Shown here one piece after another: positions 23,901 to 38,900 of a DNA stretch of 64,000 bases. The stretch covers positions 2,953,349 to 3,017,348 of the forward strand of contig CM056564.1 in NCBI GenBank assembly GCA_029721515.1, in the 5' to 3' direction. Position 1 is the stretch's first letter; every line of letters starts with the position of its first letter. The translations under genes and the position numbers were made by a program. The notes under the pieces are model-generated. The model searched no databases. It was not told the DNA's origin and saw nothing but the letters and a program-made list of their open reading frames with translations. This DNA is from Synanceia verrucosa. Lineage: Eukaryota > Chordata > Actinopteri > Perciformes > Synanceiidae.

Positions 23901-26900
23901 CGCTGATTGGCCCGGTTGGAATTCAACCGGAAAAATCAAGTCCAAGGGGAGCAAACCCAAACGTAGTCTGTAGGGAAATGATAATTGAGCGGAAGATTAT
24001 GGAGGGCTACGGCCAGGCTACCCTGGTCCTGAACTCCAGCCAGTTAAAAGTCACAGTATTGCGCTCTGCAGAGAACAGGCGGTTTCTGTGTCTGTACCTT
24101 TAAATGTAAGGTACAGACACAGACCGGAGGTACCCTCCAGTAGCTGCAGTGTTAACGTTACAGGGACATGTTTCCAGGCCATCACACCAAGTAGAGCTAC
24201 ACAGTAAAGCAACACAAAATGAAATAAGTTACAGTCCATGTTTGTAGCTGTGTCCCAGACAGTTGGTGCCAATCCATGCTTCATCTTCAGCTGGTTAGTG
24301 AAGTCTGCTTTGTGAGATGATGCTAAACTTTGGGAAACTCTCTTGCTTCATTTCCAGCTAAAATAAATTGATCCACTGGGTCTTCAGAGGATGAACAGAG
24401 TAAAAATAGCTTCCTGTGCTCGTTGAAGCGGCCAACACACAGAGCAGCTGCTGTGCTTTGCTCCGAACTTTGTCAGGTTTGTTTGCAAAATTTAGCGAGG
24501 AGAAACAATGGCGGCCGCTCGGTAACTTTAGTGGAGGACTCATATCCGGGGGCGGCTCAAAGGCAGTGTCCTCTACTGGAGGAAGGGGCAAAACAATTGT
24601 TGATGTCAACAATTGAGAAATGTTCAACTCGTCTGTTTCAGCACACATTGGCGAAGAAGAAGAGCAAGCAGGGGAAGGAGGTGACAGAATTTTCACTCCT
24701 GGGGTCTCATTCACAGACTATGGGGACACATACTACTGCTAGGACACCTTTATAAAGTGAATTTTGCATGATGGGTGACATTTAAAGTGAAATAATGTTC
24801 ATTTCAGAGAGTTCCTGTTTCATTGTGAGGGTCAGCCCTGCCCTCTATACTTTAAGCAGCACCCTCAATCATAACTCACAGGGGTGTCACAGCTATTGCA
24901 AACACTTATTGCAAACACTCACAGTTGTTGAGGTGTTAAATTATTTTTCTTCAGTAAGCCCATTAAACTAAGGAACATGTGTTAAACCTCCTGAGAAGGT
25001 CTGGTTTTCATCACTGTGGTGCTCCTTGTGGTTTTTGAGGTGATAACATGCTGTAGCGCTAGAGATGGTAAGCAGGGTCAGTACAGTGGCACAGATTGTT
25101 CAGTAAGATCAACATGTGCTCTAACTGACCATGGGGAAATCCATGAAATGCCTCATTCATTGCTTTATTCTCCAAACACAATGCTGATCTGTGTCATGTG
25201 TAACGTCTTCTCACCAGAGGTAATGGAGATGGCTTCATTGGATTTCAATGGTATTGTGTGATAATAATCTTTCTTTTGCTTGCAGCCACACCTTGATTCT
25301 CTGTTCCCTGCAGTGTGAAAGTGTCCTCTCCTGCACTCTCAAATGATTAGACATCTTCATCCGTAAGCTCTTAGTTTCCTCGTCTCGTCTTCCCCCTCCC
25401 TAGGTTTGTCAGTGACACTCTCCTGCTGGAGGAAATGATGTCAGACCCTCTGCTGCATCAGTATGGTGTTGTGGTGTTAGATGAGCTCCAGGAGCGCACC
25501 GTGCCTACCGACGTGCTGCTGGGCCTGCTGTGTGACGTATGCCGGCAGAGGCCAGAAAACTTCCGGGTGGTTCTCCTCACTCACCCAGCGTTGGCACCTC
25601 GCCTCTCCACCTTTCTGGGACCATCAGTCCCTCACCTCTCCCTGGACAGCATGGTCACCGACCCCCCCACCAGAGACCAGGAGGAGGGGAGTGAAGGGGA
25701 CAGGACAGCTGCTGAGCCAGACAGAGTAGAGACATTGTACCGGGAGCTTCCACCAGGGAAGGAAGTGGTAGCTGCTGCCTGTCACATGGTGCTGGATCTG
25801 CACAGGAGAGGAGAGGAGGGAGACATCATGGTGTTTCTGGCCAGTGCTCAGGTACAGGTGGCATGCTATTTAATGTTTAATTAGTCCAAAATCCTGGAAG
25901 GATAGAAAACAACCACTCAAGAGTAACAGGACTGAAGTGATGATTTATAATCGACTGACTGATTAGTCAACAGAAAATTAATTTCCAGCTATTTTGATTG
26001 ATTTTGAATTGATGGCCAATATTGTAAAATGTGAGATTTTCATGTCTTCTTTTATTATAAAGCAGGTTATAATGCTGTAAAACTGCTGTAAAAGTAAATG
26101 CTCACTCAGTCAGGAACTGAACCTTAAAAAGAGTTGTCAAGGTTTCTGATGTCATCTACAATATTCAGGTTTTTTCACAGTTTTAAACATAAATTATTTC
26201 ACTGTGCCCCAGTTTATTTCCAGTTACAGTGTGAATGAGCTGACAAGAAGTAAACATGGACATGGACAGACTGTTACCTAGCAACACAAAGCCAATTCAG
26301 GGTTCCCACAGGTCCTGGAAAACCTGGAAAATTATTGACCAATTTTCCAGTCATGGAAAATATGGAAAATGAGAAAATGAGTAACCTTAACAATTTACAG
26401 GACATTTGACATTTTTCCTCATGTTCTGTATGTTTTCCATGACTGGAAAATTGGTGAGTTAGTTTTCAGGTTGTCCAGGTTTTCCAGGATGCCTGGTCAT
26501 AGGTTCACTCTGGTGAGCTGAAGAGTTTCACCTCCTTCCTCTTGAAGAGGAGTGAACCAAGGACCGCCTCAGGTGATGTGTGGCATGTGCTCTGTTTTAA
26601 TGTGCCTTGCTCTCTTTATGTCAACATGTCCACACCCTCAGGTCCTCATTTCAGTCTTGGTTTCCTTTTAACACTGAGCCAGTTGTGAGTGTCTGTGTTA
26701 GCTGAGGCCACATTTGTAAGCCAAAGTCCTCTCTGATTACACTGACCTGATCTGGTTAATCCTCAGTGTCCCAACACTGCCTTGCTTCAGCTGACATTAA
26801 CCCTCACAGTGTTTGTGGAGGGGTGAGAGTGTGTTCAGACTTGCTGTCTCTCCTGTATAGGAAACAGAGGAGTGTGTGGCTCTGCTGGAGAAGGAGTGTG

Positions 26901-29900
26901 TAGCTCTGAGTCCTCAGCTTGGTCCTCTCAGGATCCTTCCCCTCCATGCTGGACTGGGTGGGCTGACCCAGCGGGTCTACGAATCCATCCCTGAAGCTTC
27001 TGCGCTGAAGGACAATGAGGGCTCAGTGAAGGGAGCCAGAGATCAGGGGGTTAAAAGGAAGGTCATCCTCTCTGATACCCTGGCAGAGGCCTCCTTCTCC
27101 CTGCCAGCCATTCGTTATGTCATAGACACAGGCCTTCAACTCAAAACTGTGAGTTCGTTCTCATATGTGATCAAACGTATTCAGACAGTTATGGTTCAAA
27201 CAAAGTAACCCTGCATACAGAGTTTAACAAAAAGCCCCCAGCATCATCTCCTTCACTTAAACTGGACTCTTTCTTCCTCATTGAGTTCACTACTCTTCAC
27301 CATTTTGAACAGGAGTGAAGAATTTAAACTGAATTCACCTTTTTAGACCCAAATTTGATCCAGATCACTGGAATTCACTGGAGCCAGAGAATGAATCCAG
27401 AATAACCATCAACCACTAAAACACATTTTTCTGTTCAGGAATGACAGCAAATAACTGCAGTTTAACATCTAATAATGTGCAGGTAACTTTTTAATAAAAC
27501 AGTAAATTTTAAAATTCATAGATACCAACAATAATTATATTTTAGCATCAAAGAGTTTGCACATAACTACAGGAAAAAAAAATCAGCAATCCTGTTAATT
27601 TAGGATGGTGGCAAACATCTTACACTGGGTGGTGCTCTAATAAATCTGTTAAGCTGTATTTGTCTCTGATCATTGGTTGCCTGTATTTTTTAATTTAAAC
27701 TATAGATTATTTTAATGTTGTGCTCACTGGAAAGGAGCTGTAAGTAGAAGCTAAATCAGGCAAATGCAAAAAATATACAGTATAATTAATACTTAATTGT
27801 AGGGGAGAGTGATTTGATTCAAGTGCAAACACAGTCAGCAGTACAGTCTATCATGTAAAAAAAAAACCTGACAGCTCCATCTCAGATATTTTCTCCACAT
27901 TCTGCTACAGGTTTACAACACACAGATACGAGCTAACTCTCAGGTTGTCAGGATGATCAGCAAACACCAGGCTGACATGAGGACCCAGAGGGTGAACAGC
28001 CACCTGCCAGGTAGGTCAAAGTTCGCTGCTGTTATGATCACCAGCTGATGTAGTTCAATGGTGACATTTCCGAAACCCTACGATTGCAGGATGTCTGATT
28101 ATCAGTCTCCAAAAACACACTGTGATTTTTTGTAAACTCAGCTTCATAGCAGCCTGTAAGAACAGTTCTTCTCGTGTCTCCTTGTTGGTCTCCAGGGCTG
28201 TGTCTTCGTCTCTACCCCCAGTCTCTGTATGAGGAAGGGATGGAGGAGGCTCACTGTCCAGGGGTGGTGGAGGAGAACCTCAGCCACCTGGTGCTGTTGC
28301 TCAAAAGACTTGATATCGCAGACATGGGACAGTGCAAGTTCCTGGACAGACCAGGTACTTTTAAGAACTACTTTGAATAACCTGTGTTACCAGGCGCCTC
28401 AGCAGCACTGGTACTGTTTTCACCTCTTGAGTCTGTGTCGAGGCCATGTGGCTCCAACAGGTGGGTGGTTCGATTCCCACCTCCAGTAGTCCATGTGCCA
28501 CAGCATCCTTGATACCTAATGATAATAAATGTGAAAGAATGGGTTTTTCTCCCATCATCAGTGTAATAATGTGTATGTGAGTCAGTGAATGTGATGTAAA
28601 AGCACTTTGAGTAGTTGGATGACTAGAAAGGTTCTGTACAAGTCTAGTGCATGTCACTCTTATTTATTTACTCATCCTGACTGCATGAAGAATCGATGAA
28701 AGGGATCAAAGCAATGGTGGGAAAGAGACTTTAGCTTGAGTGCCAGCCCTTGTATAAAACAGAAAGTGCCTTGTGCCAGCTTTTTTTTGGCCATTTTGAG
28801 TCATCTTTCATGATCCACAGAATATTTTGTACTATGTCTCTGAAAACACTGAATGGCTCAAATGAAAGAAGAGACTCTTTGTTTCATCGTGAAATTTTTT
28901 TTTGTTTTTTTTTGAAACCTTATTCCATTCTTGTTTGATCAGAGGTAGAGTAGAGGCCACTTTCACCAAAATCACCACTTTTTTCTAGTACTGATTGCTC
29001 TGCGCTCTGATCCTGACAGCTCCACTTCCTGCTTCCATCTCTGTGGATTTGATCTACTGTCTTTTTATGTTCCCACCATGTATCACAGAAGCCCCAAAAT
29101 TACTGACAGGGCAGAGCCGTGTATAGAGAGAGTACCAACAAATCAGGCTGTGATGAGAAACGCATCACCGCAATACCACGGTCATGTGATGCCTACCGTG
29201 GTGTTGAGCTCATTACCGTCATCACCGCAATATATTAAAATAATAAAAAAATACATCCCTACATATTTGCTGTTGAAAGTTACAGGAGTGTATATTGTGT
29301 TTGATATGAAATATAAACAGTAATATTTAGTAACATCCAGTTCTATTTCATTCCTGCTGACTGCCAGAAGGCGGTGCTGAAAGCACTGAATGATCACTTC
29401 GCACATGCGCAGTTCAGGTATGCATACCATCAATGTCACCATAGGTTCGGTTCCTCTTTTCTTCTTGTGTGCTGTTCGCATACCGCTGGATATTGCAGCG
29501 TGAAGGAACAAAGGAATGCCCATACGGCATCTTCACTCCGTCGCTGGTAGCCTTGTGACCGAGTAGGTCGGAGCAGCCCTCCAAAGGCTGCGACAGCAGT
29601 CTCCTTTCGCCTTGTGTCGGAAGTGAGTTTAACGCCGCTGGTGTCTCTTGTCGTTTGGGACAGGTGTCGTGCCAAAAACTGATCGTCTGCCAGAAACTGA
29701 TTGCCATCCGCGAGAGCGTGCACCGCCCTCCAAAGCCGTTTTTATAATGTAAGCAAGCATATTTACATGGGACAATACGGACAACTGCACTATTGTTTCC
29801 GATGTACGTGTTTGGTAGGCTCAGTTATGTCTAATATCATTGTTTAGTTTTGAAGCTAGCCTGTAATAAACACACGTTATATGATGGCTTGTATGTAAAA

Positions 29901-32900
29901 TAAAGAATAGGCTATAGATCACTTGTGCATTTATGACTCTTCATTACACTGTCACTGAAATGTTTTATCTGTCTCAAAATGACATGATGTCATTGATAGG
30001 GATATATGACATATTAGAGCTCACTCAGTCATTTTTACCACTTATATTATTATCTACTGTGACAATATCGTCCTCGTGTTGTGTGTAAAACACTTCGGCT
30101 GCGTGATTCTCACCTGCTGTGTTGGTGGCATTGTGTCCCCTTCCTTCAGCTTGTCTGTATGGCCAATAGCCATTTTATAATGGCATGCTTCTACTGTTGT
30201 TACCTGTGGTAACCTCCTTTAGGCCAGTGATGGCCATGATCTCTGCCCAAGGTGAGTTGCTCCTGACCACCAGGGGGTTTCAATGCATGGATTGCAGTTA
30301 CATGCCTCAGGCACTGAGGGTTGCTGGACTGGAAAAGGTGTCCTCTGTTCCCCCCCAGGACAGTGTCTACTACTGAGTCTGGTACCTCTGAAGACGAGAG
30401 CTGTGTGAAAAGTTGATTTCAGAGGAGGTCCTTATATGCAGTGTTGGCTGAGGTGAGGTCCCTCTAGCAAGAGCACCAACCTGCCACTCCTGCAGACAAG
30501 GCAGGGCCCTCCACCCCGCACTTAATGGTGCTGGCTCCAAGTAGACAACATCAACTCTCTAGCGACTCAGACCTCTTCCACTTCCAGGATGATGAGCCCG
30601 TCAAGCAAGATGATAGACAGCTCAATGCCAGCTATCATGCACATAGCCTTGGAGCATCTGCAGTTGTCACCTTCTCAGATGTGGCTTCCCAATCCTCACC
30701 ACCTCCGCCCATGTGTCTGGCCACCGAAGGGTCAGAACCATTGCTGCACGGAGCCTGTCAGATGAACCATTCTAAATGCCAAAGTAGGGCTGTGACGGTA
30801 TGGATGTTTTATTACCGCGGTGATAAAGCACCCAGTCAATGCGGGATGGTGGTTTACGGCAGTGAAATTGAACACCTGTGTATTATGTGTGCATATATAT
30901 TAATTAATCATGAGAAGTACTGAAACCTCGAAATAAATTATGATAATATGAAAACAACCCCCCACCCCCCTTAGAGTTAATGGACTGGCCCGCTGCCGAG
31001 CTGCAGTGTGAAAAGTTTTGTTTCTCCGTCAGCTTTAAAAACAGGACGTTACTAAATATCACTGTTTATATTTCATATCAAACACAATATACAGTCCTGT
31101 AACTTTCTTTTTTTTAACACTTTATTTGTAGTTTTCGAATATCATATAAAACAATCATATTCTCTATCTTACAACTACTTAGAAAGAAAACAATCCCAGT
31201 GAAATGAAGTAAACAAAACAAGACAGAAGAGAAGAAGAAGAAAAAAACAGATCCAAAGTCATCATGAGATCACTTATCTTCAATAGCAGAAAAACAGGAC
31301 AGGACAAAAATAAAACAAAATAGACATGTGCACCAAATGATCCATATCTCAGGATACCTCAAGGGTAGGTATAAATGTTCAGAGTTCCAGTTCCAGACCA
31401 GGTAAATTATTCACATAAGTTATTAAAGGGTCCCAGGTTTTGTGGAATTTGTCGATGGAACCACTAAAGATACATCTGATCTTTTCCAGCTTTACATTTT
31501 GCATAACATCCCTTATCCAGTGATGATGTGATGGGGGGTAACAGCTTTCCATTTAAATAGAATCAAGCGTCTAGCTAATAAGGACGAAAAGGCAATGACC
31601 CTCTGTAAGTAGGGGGGACAGACCCCTTCGGATCGGATAACAGACCAAATACAGCAGCCAAGGGAGATGGTAAGATGTTATAAGCATAGGCTTTGGAGAT
31701 GACTTCAAAGAAGGATGACCAGAAAGAGGCAAGTTTTGGGCAAGACCAGAACATATGACAGGAGGTAGCCGGGGTCTGTTTACATCTGTCACATGATGGG
31801 TCGATATTAGGAAATATTCTTGCTAGTTTAGCTTTTCAAAAAATGTAACCTATGCAACACTTAAAACTGTATTAAAGCATGTCTGGAACATATGGAAGAG
31901 GAAGTGGACTTTAGAAAGAGCTGTGTCCCATTCTTCGTCAGACAGTGGGGACCCCAAATCATTTTCCCAGTGTTATCGAATATGTGAAATGGAGAGGTTA
32001 CAATTATCCATTATGTGGGAGTAAATAAATGAAATCCTACCCTTATTAGGCGAATTGACCCTTAATAGAGAATCCAAATAGGTAGGGAAGGGAAGAGTAG
32101 GAAAGTTCCCTAATCCCTAATTTGCAAGTATCACAAAAAATGATTATTATTCAGGCTGAATTTCCTGGATATTTGTTCAAAATTAGCGAAGGTGCCATCA
32201 ACATATAGGTCCTCAATACTATGGACACCCTTGTCATGCCAAATTTTGAAGCCGTTATCCAATAAAGATGGTTGAAAAAGGTGATTATGTATTATTGGTG
32301 AGTGAATAGAAATACCCTGAATACCCTGGTTACCTTACCAGGGTATTCAGTACCTTCAATATTGTTGACGAGTGACGGAAGGGATGCACAAAGTAAGGCA
32401 GGAGGTGAATGTGGGCTGCTTGTAACCTTTTCAATCTGGATCCATGCAGGAATTTTATCATTCCAATCTTTTAACCACAGAGAAACAGCATTAAAATTTG
32501 CAGCCCAGTAATATGCGTGCAAATTTGGAAGTGAAAGCCCAGCTACAGATTTTGGTCTTTCCATAAACTCTTTTTAATGCGAGGTGGTTTGTTATTCCAA
32601 ATAAAGGAAGAGACAGTTCGATTAAATGCCATGGAAAAATGACTGTGGTATGAGTACAGGTAGCGACTGAAACAAATACAGAAACTTAGGTACAATATTC
32701 ATCTTTACAGAATGTGTTCTCCCAAGGAGAGATAGTAGTAGAATAGAGCATCTTTTGATATCTTGTTTACATTGTTCTAACAGAGAGATAAGGTTATTTT
32801 TAAACAGACTGTAATACGATCTGGTGACTTTCACACCCAAATATGTAAAAGACTCGGCTGATAATTTAAATGGTAGATTGGGGTATTCTGTAGCACTTCT

Positions 32901-35900
32901 ACTGATGGGGAAATATTCACTTTTATCAAAATTTAGTTTGTACTCGGATATATTTCCAAAGTCCTGCAAAACTCTGAGGATTTCAGGTATAGACATAATA
33001 GGATTGGTGACATATAATAACAGATCGTCTGCATAAAGCGAGACAGTATGAGTCAGGCCACCACGTGAAATACCCTGTATATTATCATTACATCTGAGAG
33101 CTATGGCAAGTGGTTCTATAGCTAGAACAAAGAGCAATGGACTCACTGGGTCTCCTTGTTTTGTCTGTGAAGAGAGAAGTACTCAGACGAAGTACTATTG
33201 GTATAAACTGAGGCAGTTGGATCAGTGTAAATAAGCTTGATATGTTGAATGAAGGTGGGGCCAAAGCCAAACCTGCCAAGTACATGAAAAAGATCAAACG
33301 CCTTTTCGGCGTCAAACGATATTACTGCTTCTGGGGATGGGATATTTGATTTATTATCAATAATATTAAACAATCGTCTTACGTGATGATAGGGTTGCCT
33401 GCCCTGAAAAACCCAGTGTGGTCCTCCGAAATAATATTAGGAAGTATTGTTTCAAGCCGAAGTGCAATAGCCTTTGAGAACACTTTACCATCACGGTTCG
33501 TCAAACTAATTGGTCTGTAAGATGAACAATCTCGAGGATCTTTATTTTTCCCTAATAGCAATGTAATAGATGTCTGTTGGAGCATAGGAGGAAGAATATT
33601 ATTCTCCAGTGCTTCTTTATAAACTTCAAGAAGAAGAGGGGCAAATCTATCTTTAAATTTTTTATAGAAATCAGTTGAAAACCCATCTGGGCCAGGGGCT
33701 TTTCCACTCTGAAGGGACATTATTGCATTGTTAATTTCCTCTAGGGTGAGAATTTATTCCAGTCGTTCTTTAGAGTCAGCATCAATTGCAGGTATATTGA
33801 GATTAGAAAAAAAGCATCAAATAGGTTGGGGTTTGGTGTTAAGTCTGAAGAATATAATTTAGAATAGAAATCTTTACGACATCCATTAATAGCTTGATGA
33901 TCCTCGGTGGAGGAGCCATCAGGTAGCATAATTTGCGAAATAGTACGGGATGCTGCTTTTTGACGAAGTTGGCTAGCTAATAATTTAGAAGGCTTATCCC
34001 CCTCTTCATAGAATCTACTGTGGGATTTAAGAATGAGCTTCTCTGCTTGGGTGCTAGTGACGAGATCAATTTCAGTTTGTAAGTCCAATCACCTCTTAAT
34101 CAAATCAGGGGTCAGAGAACCAGATATGAGTCCATCCAGGGCCTTAATTTCAGTTTCTCGATATTCTTATATTTCTGTTTCCTAATATAAGCAGAGCAAT
34201 GATCAGAGCAATGAGAAATGATCTGTCCTCTGAGATACGCTTTGAGTGACTCCCAGAGGGTTGAGGCTGAAATGCCAACTTCTGAGTCAGCTAACAAGAG
34301 TGTGTCAAGCTGCCACGTTAATTTTGTCCTCTGAGTTGGAAGAGTTATTTTAATGCTCACAGGGCCATGATCAGAGATAATAATTGGATCATAATTGCAA
34401 TCTGTAATAACATTCAACAAATAGGGATCAACCAAAAAAAATCTATTCTAGAAAATGACTTATGTACGTCGGTATAAAACAAATACTCCCTTTGGGTGGG
34501 ATGATTAAATCTCCATGGGTCGACAAGTTTATGTATATCAATGAATGACTGAATCGTTTGAACAGATTTAGACGACCTCTGTACAGAAAGACAAGTTCGA
34601 TCCCAGATAGAATCCATCACCAGCTTAAAATCCCTAGCCATGATCAAGAGGTGACTATCCAAATTTGGAATGGAACTAAGCATCTTTTTAAAAAACTTGT
34701 CGTCATCAAAATTTGGGCCATAAATATTGACCAGTACAAGGCGAAGTTCAAACAGTTCCTCCACAACCATTGCATATCTGCCATTTGGATCCAGGACAGT
34801 GTGTGTTACAAGGAATGTGAATAAGTATTGCTACTCCTCTACTTTTGCAGTTAAACTGTGAATGAAATGTTTGCCCCACCCAGTCTTTCTTGATTTTAAT
34901 CTGGTCACGCTTTCGAAGGTGAGTGTCCTGTCGGAAAGCTATTCCAACCCCAAGGTGTTGTAAGTGAGAGAGAACCCTTTTTGCCTTAATTACCCGATTC
35001 AGACCTTTCACATTCCAGCTTATTAATTGTCATGTCATCTTTACCAGGGACAAGATGTGAATTTCTCTGTGTTGTCAGAACCTCTCAAATCAACAATAGC
35101 AGTGTCTACCCGTTTAGATAACAAAAAAGGCAAATAGGTGCACAAACTATGTATAAAGCAAACACCACAAAAAAACAACAATATATAACACAACACCCCC
35201 CCCCCAAAAAAAAAAACAAAAAAAACTGTAACCTATTGCAAATCTGCATTTGCTAGCTACCCGCAATAATGAATACCTCTTTCAGTCATTGATGAACCTC
35301 TGGAACAATATGTTAAGTGACCTCAAACATCATTTTCTGCAGAGTGTGAGGTGGAGCATCTGTCAGCAGCAGCAACATTATTATTAACGTAGGTCAGCAC
35401 CTCTGCATGGTCGGTAAACTTCACACGTTTTCCGTTGTGTGTAAACTGCAGAGTGGCTGGGTAGTAGAGGCCGAACTGGATCCTTGCGGCGTGGAGTTTC
35501 TTCTTACACTCGGAGAACGCTGTGCGTCGTATGCTGACATCTGGGCTGTAGTCAGGAAAGATGTGAAGTCTCGATCGATCGATTGTCGAAACGTTTGACA
35601 ATTCTGTCATGTTTAATACATAACAGAAACACTAATTGTCGGTTCTCTCTCTATAAACGGCCCTTGTGCCAGCTGACGAAAAAACACTTGTGTGTATATT
35701 TATTATGTCTTTGGCACTCAAATAGTTAGGATTACTATGATAAATGCAATTTTGTAAATGAAGCGGTACACAGTATCAAGTGTTTGGCTAACCATTGACT
35801 TTAAGCTCAGTGGTCCTGACCTATCAGGAGGCTCTACCCCTGCTGGAAAGCTTCCTGCAAAGGACATGTCCTGAATGTGTCTGATGTGAAGTGGATCCAC

Positions 35901-38900
35901 TGTCAGTTCATGTGCTCACCTCTGTTGCGCTCACCCACGTTTTGGACCAGATGTTATTATCATCAGACCTACTCGTGTCAGGTCAAACTGTCTTTGGTCC
36001 CTTTTGGATTACCTCTTAAATGAAAGAGTGACTCAGCACCACCTGAAAGTCATTTGGTCTCAAATAGGACAACACAATATCAGATTTTCTCTACACAATT
36101 ATTTGGCTAAAAAGAATTTATGATAAATTTCTAATTCCTATAGAAAATAAAAAATGTCAAATTCATCTTTGTTTATGATGTGTGTTTTGCCTCTTTTTAA
36201 TGAAATTAAATTAAACTCAGTTATGGAAAGACCATAACTGTACTGAAGTGTAAGAGTTTAAGAGTCATGCACAAAAATAGACTTTGTGTAAAATAAGCGT
36301 CATAGTTACAGCAGGAGGTCCGAGCACTCTGAGGTGTTTCTACTCTGTTCAGGTTGCAGATCTCCACTGGACTCCTTGGTTGGAGTCCCACTACTGACAT
36401 CAAATATACTTGTGAATTTTCCTGTTTGTGGGATGAATAAAGAATCTTCTCTGGATTATTTTATATAATATAGAAAAATGGTACAAGTGAACACCTCAAA
36501 AGCATGATATAAAGATACTGAATACAGAATAACACCAGATGAGTGAATCATTGGACTCTGAGACAGGTTAAGAAGGCTCAGCTGAGCCGTAGCGGCTCTG
36601 CTGTCAGTGACTGTAGTGTCTCTACAGTTTGCAGCTGGTTTTGTATCAGCTGAGACTCCATGTCTTCCTCCTCCATACTTCTTACTGCTCCTTGTCTCCC
36701 TCGCTCCCAGCACCAGAGGCTCTAATGCAGGCCCTGGAGGACCTGGACTACCTGGCAGCCCTGGATGATGATGGTAACCTGTCAGAGGTGGGCATCATCA
36801 TGTCGGAGCTGCCTCTGGAGCCGGCGCTGGCTAAAGCCTTGATCGCTTCCTGCGAGTATGACTGTGTTGATGAGCTGCTCACTATAGCTGCTATGCTAAC
36901 AGGTACGAACAGTATTTGGAAATGGAGATTGTATGCAGTACTTATTTACTGATTGCTCTTTTAATAGGAACTTTTGCTCTGATCTCTTAGCTCCCTCCTG
37001 CTTTGTGACAGCTGAAGCCAGCAGAGAGGAGGTTGCCGTCACACACTGGCGACCTCTGATGCATGCAGAGGGAGACCACATGACCCTTATTAATATCTAT
37101 AACGCCTTCCTGGAGCGTACGTAACCTTTAGACTTCATCACATCACTACTTTGTTATTTACATGGGATGAGAGCAAACTGAATTTAGACAGGCCAGGCTA
37201 GGACATCTGTTACATCATCTTTGGAGGGATCATATGGGATAGTAACGTGCTTTATCATTAGCAGCGCAGGATGGGATACAGTGTTTTGAATATTCAGCAC
37301 TGTTTGTATTTTATACTTCATGAGATATATGCCTGGTTTATATGTATTTCATTTAATATCATTTGCTATTAAAAGATCTATTTATTTATTAGTACATACT
37401 GTAAAAAAATCATTATTTTGTTATTCTGTTCTTTCATTATTTTTTGCTGTAACAAGTGAATTTCCTCCCACCAATTGGGGCTTCTGTAATAACCACAGTG
37501 TTTTGTTTTTTTTTATTATTATTTTGCAGATAATCAGGATGAGGCATGGTGTACGACCAACTTCCTCAGTCACGCCGCCTTACGATTGGCTGTGGTGATC
37601 AGGGCGGAGCTGCTGGAGGTGATGCAGCGAATAGAGCTTCCTGTTTCTCCTCCTGCTTTTGGATGCCAAGACAACTGCACAAACATCAAGCGTGCTCTCA
37701 TTTCAGGCTTCTTCCTCAAGGTAAACGCCCTGTTTCACCCAAACTAAGTGATAGAAATAAATTTATGCTACTGACTCAGTGCCTCAGAGCAGCCTCACAG
37801 AGCTGCTGGCATTTCTGCTGCACAGTCACTGTAGTGACTATAGGGAATAAAAGTGGGTGAAAATTTAGTCTGTTGTGGAAAGTACCACCAAACAAGTAGA
37901 TGTGTTCATTTGCTTGAACTCATCCTCGGTTATCCTCCCTTATGCTCTGACTCTGCTGTTGATGGGAGGTGTTGCTCTTACCTCCTCAGGTGGCTCATGA
38001 TGTGGACGGCTCAGGTAACTACCTCCTGCTGACTCACCGCCACGTGGCTCACCTGCATCCCTTCTCTTCCTACCTGTGTCGCCAGCCATCCCCCAGCCAC
38101 CCCAGCTGGGTCCTGTACCACGAGTTCACTATCTCCTGTGATAACTGCATCCGCATCGCCTCCGAAGTCCACCCTCAGATGTAAGTGACGGGTGTAAATG
38201 TGTTAGATTTTCTTCATCAAAAGACCAAACTCTTCCTCCTTTATACAGAGCAGGAAGACTCAGCCAGTGTTCATTTTGGCACCTGATTGACTCTCATAGC
38301 CTTATATTTATATGTATAATCTATATTTATATACCAGTCAGGCGTAACATGATGACCACTGCCAGGTGAAGTGAATAACACTCCTCATCATGGCTCCTGT
38401 ATATATAAGGCATTGTGAACAGTTAGTCCTCAGAGTTGATGTTAGAAGCAGGAAAAATGTTCCAGCATCAGGATTTTTCAGGAGTTTGACAACAAGAAGG
38501 AAACAGTGATGTCTAGAGGACTGGATCAGAGCATCTCCAGAACTGCAGCTCTGGTGGCTGTTCCTGGTCTGCAGTGGTCAGGATCTATCAAAAGTGGTCC
38601 AAGGAAGGACCAGTGGAGAACCAGAGACAGGGTCATGAGAGGACAAGGATCAGTGATGCAGGTGGGGAGGTCATTATGTTATGTCTGATATGTATACATT
38701 ATATTAGTTTTCTGCAAATGTTGCAAAAATATCAGAGACCATACGTTTGAAGAGAAGGGCGTTTCTCCTTGAATGAAAGAAGCTTTTTATTAACTCACTG
38801 AATGCCAGCCCTTGTATAAAACAGATAAGTGCCTTGTGCCACAAAATATTTATGTACTATGACTCTGAAAACACTGAATAGCTCAAATGAAAGAAGAGAC

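Larger units (their letters stand above)
31109..35612 (-). mobile_element. L1-clade LINE, 5'-truncated and inactivated
   Basis: On the minus strand, in order: an ORF1 C-terminal domain (35610-35323), endonuclease (35011-34414), reverse transcriptase (33720-32622), and a C-terminal zinc-knuckle-like region near 31790 with HMFWSC-type sequence. It ends with an A-rich 3' end at about 31109-31120. Frameshifts and stops separate the blocks. It lies in the 8.3-kb DQX1 intron, opposite to the gene. Confidence 0.88.

Noticed and set aside
24500..24760. First exon of another gene, from ATGGCGGCCGC and an open frame on either strand
   Set aside because: It lies inside a DQX1 intron, the frames are unrelated to any protein I recognise and there is no compatible splice partner.
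30525..30923. 132-codon plus-strand frame in the long DQX1 intron
   Set aside because: No recognisable domain; it runs into the AGGGCTGTGACGGTATGG transposon-like end, so it is probably chance within a repeat.
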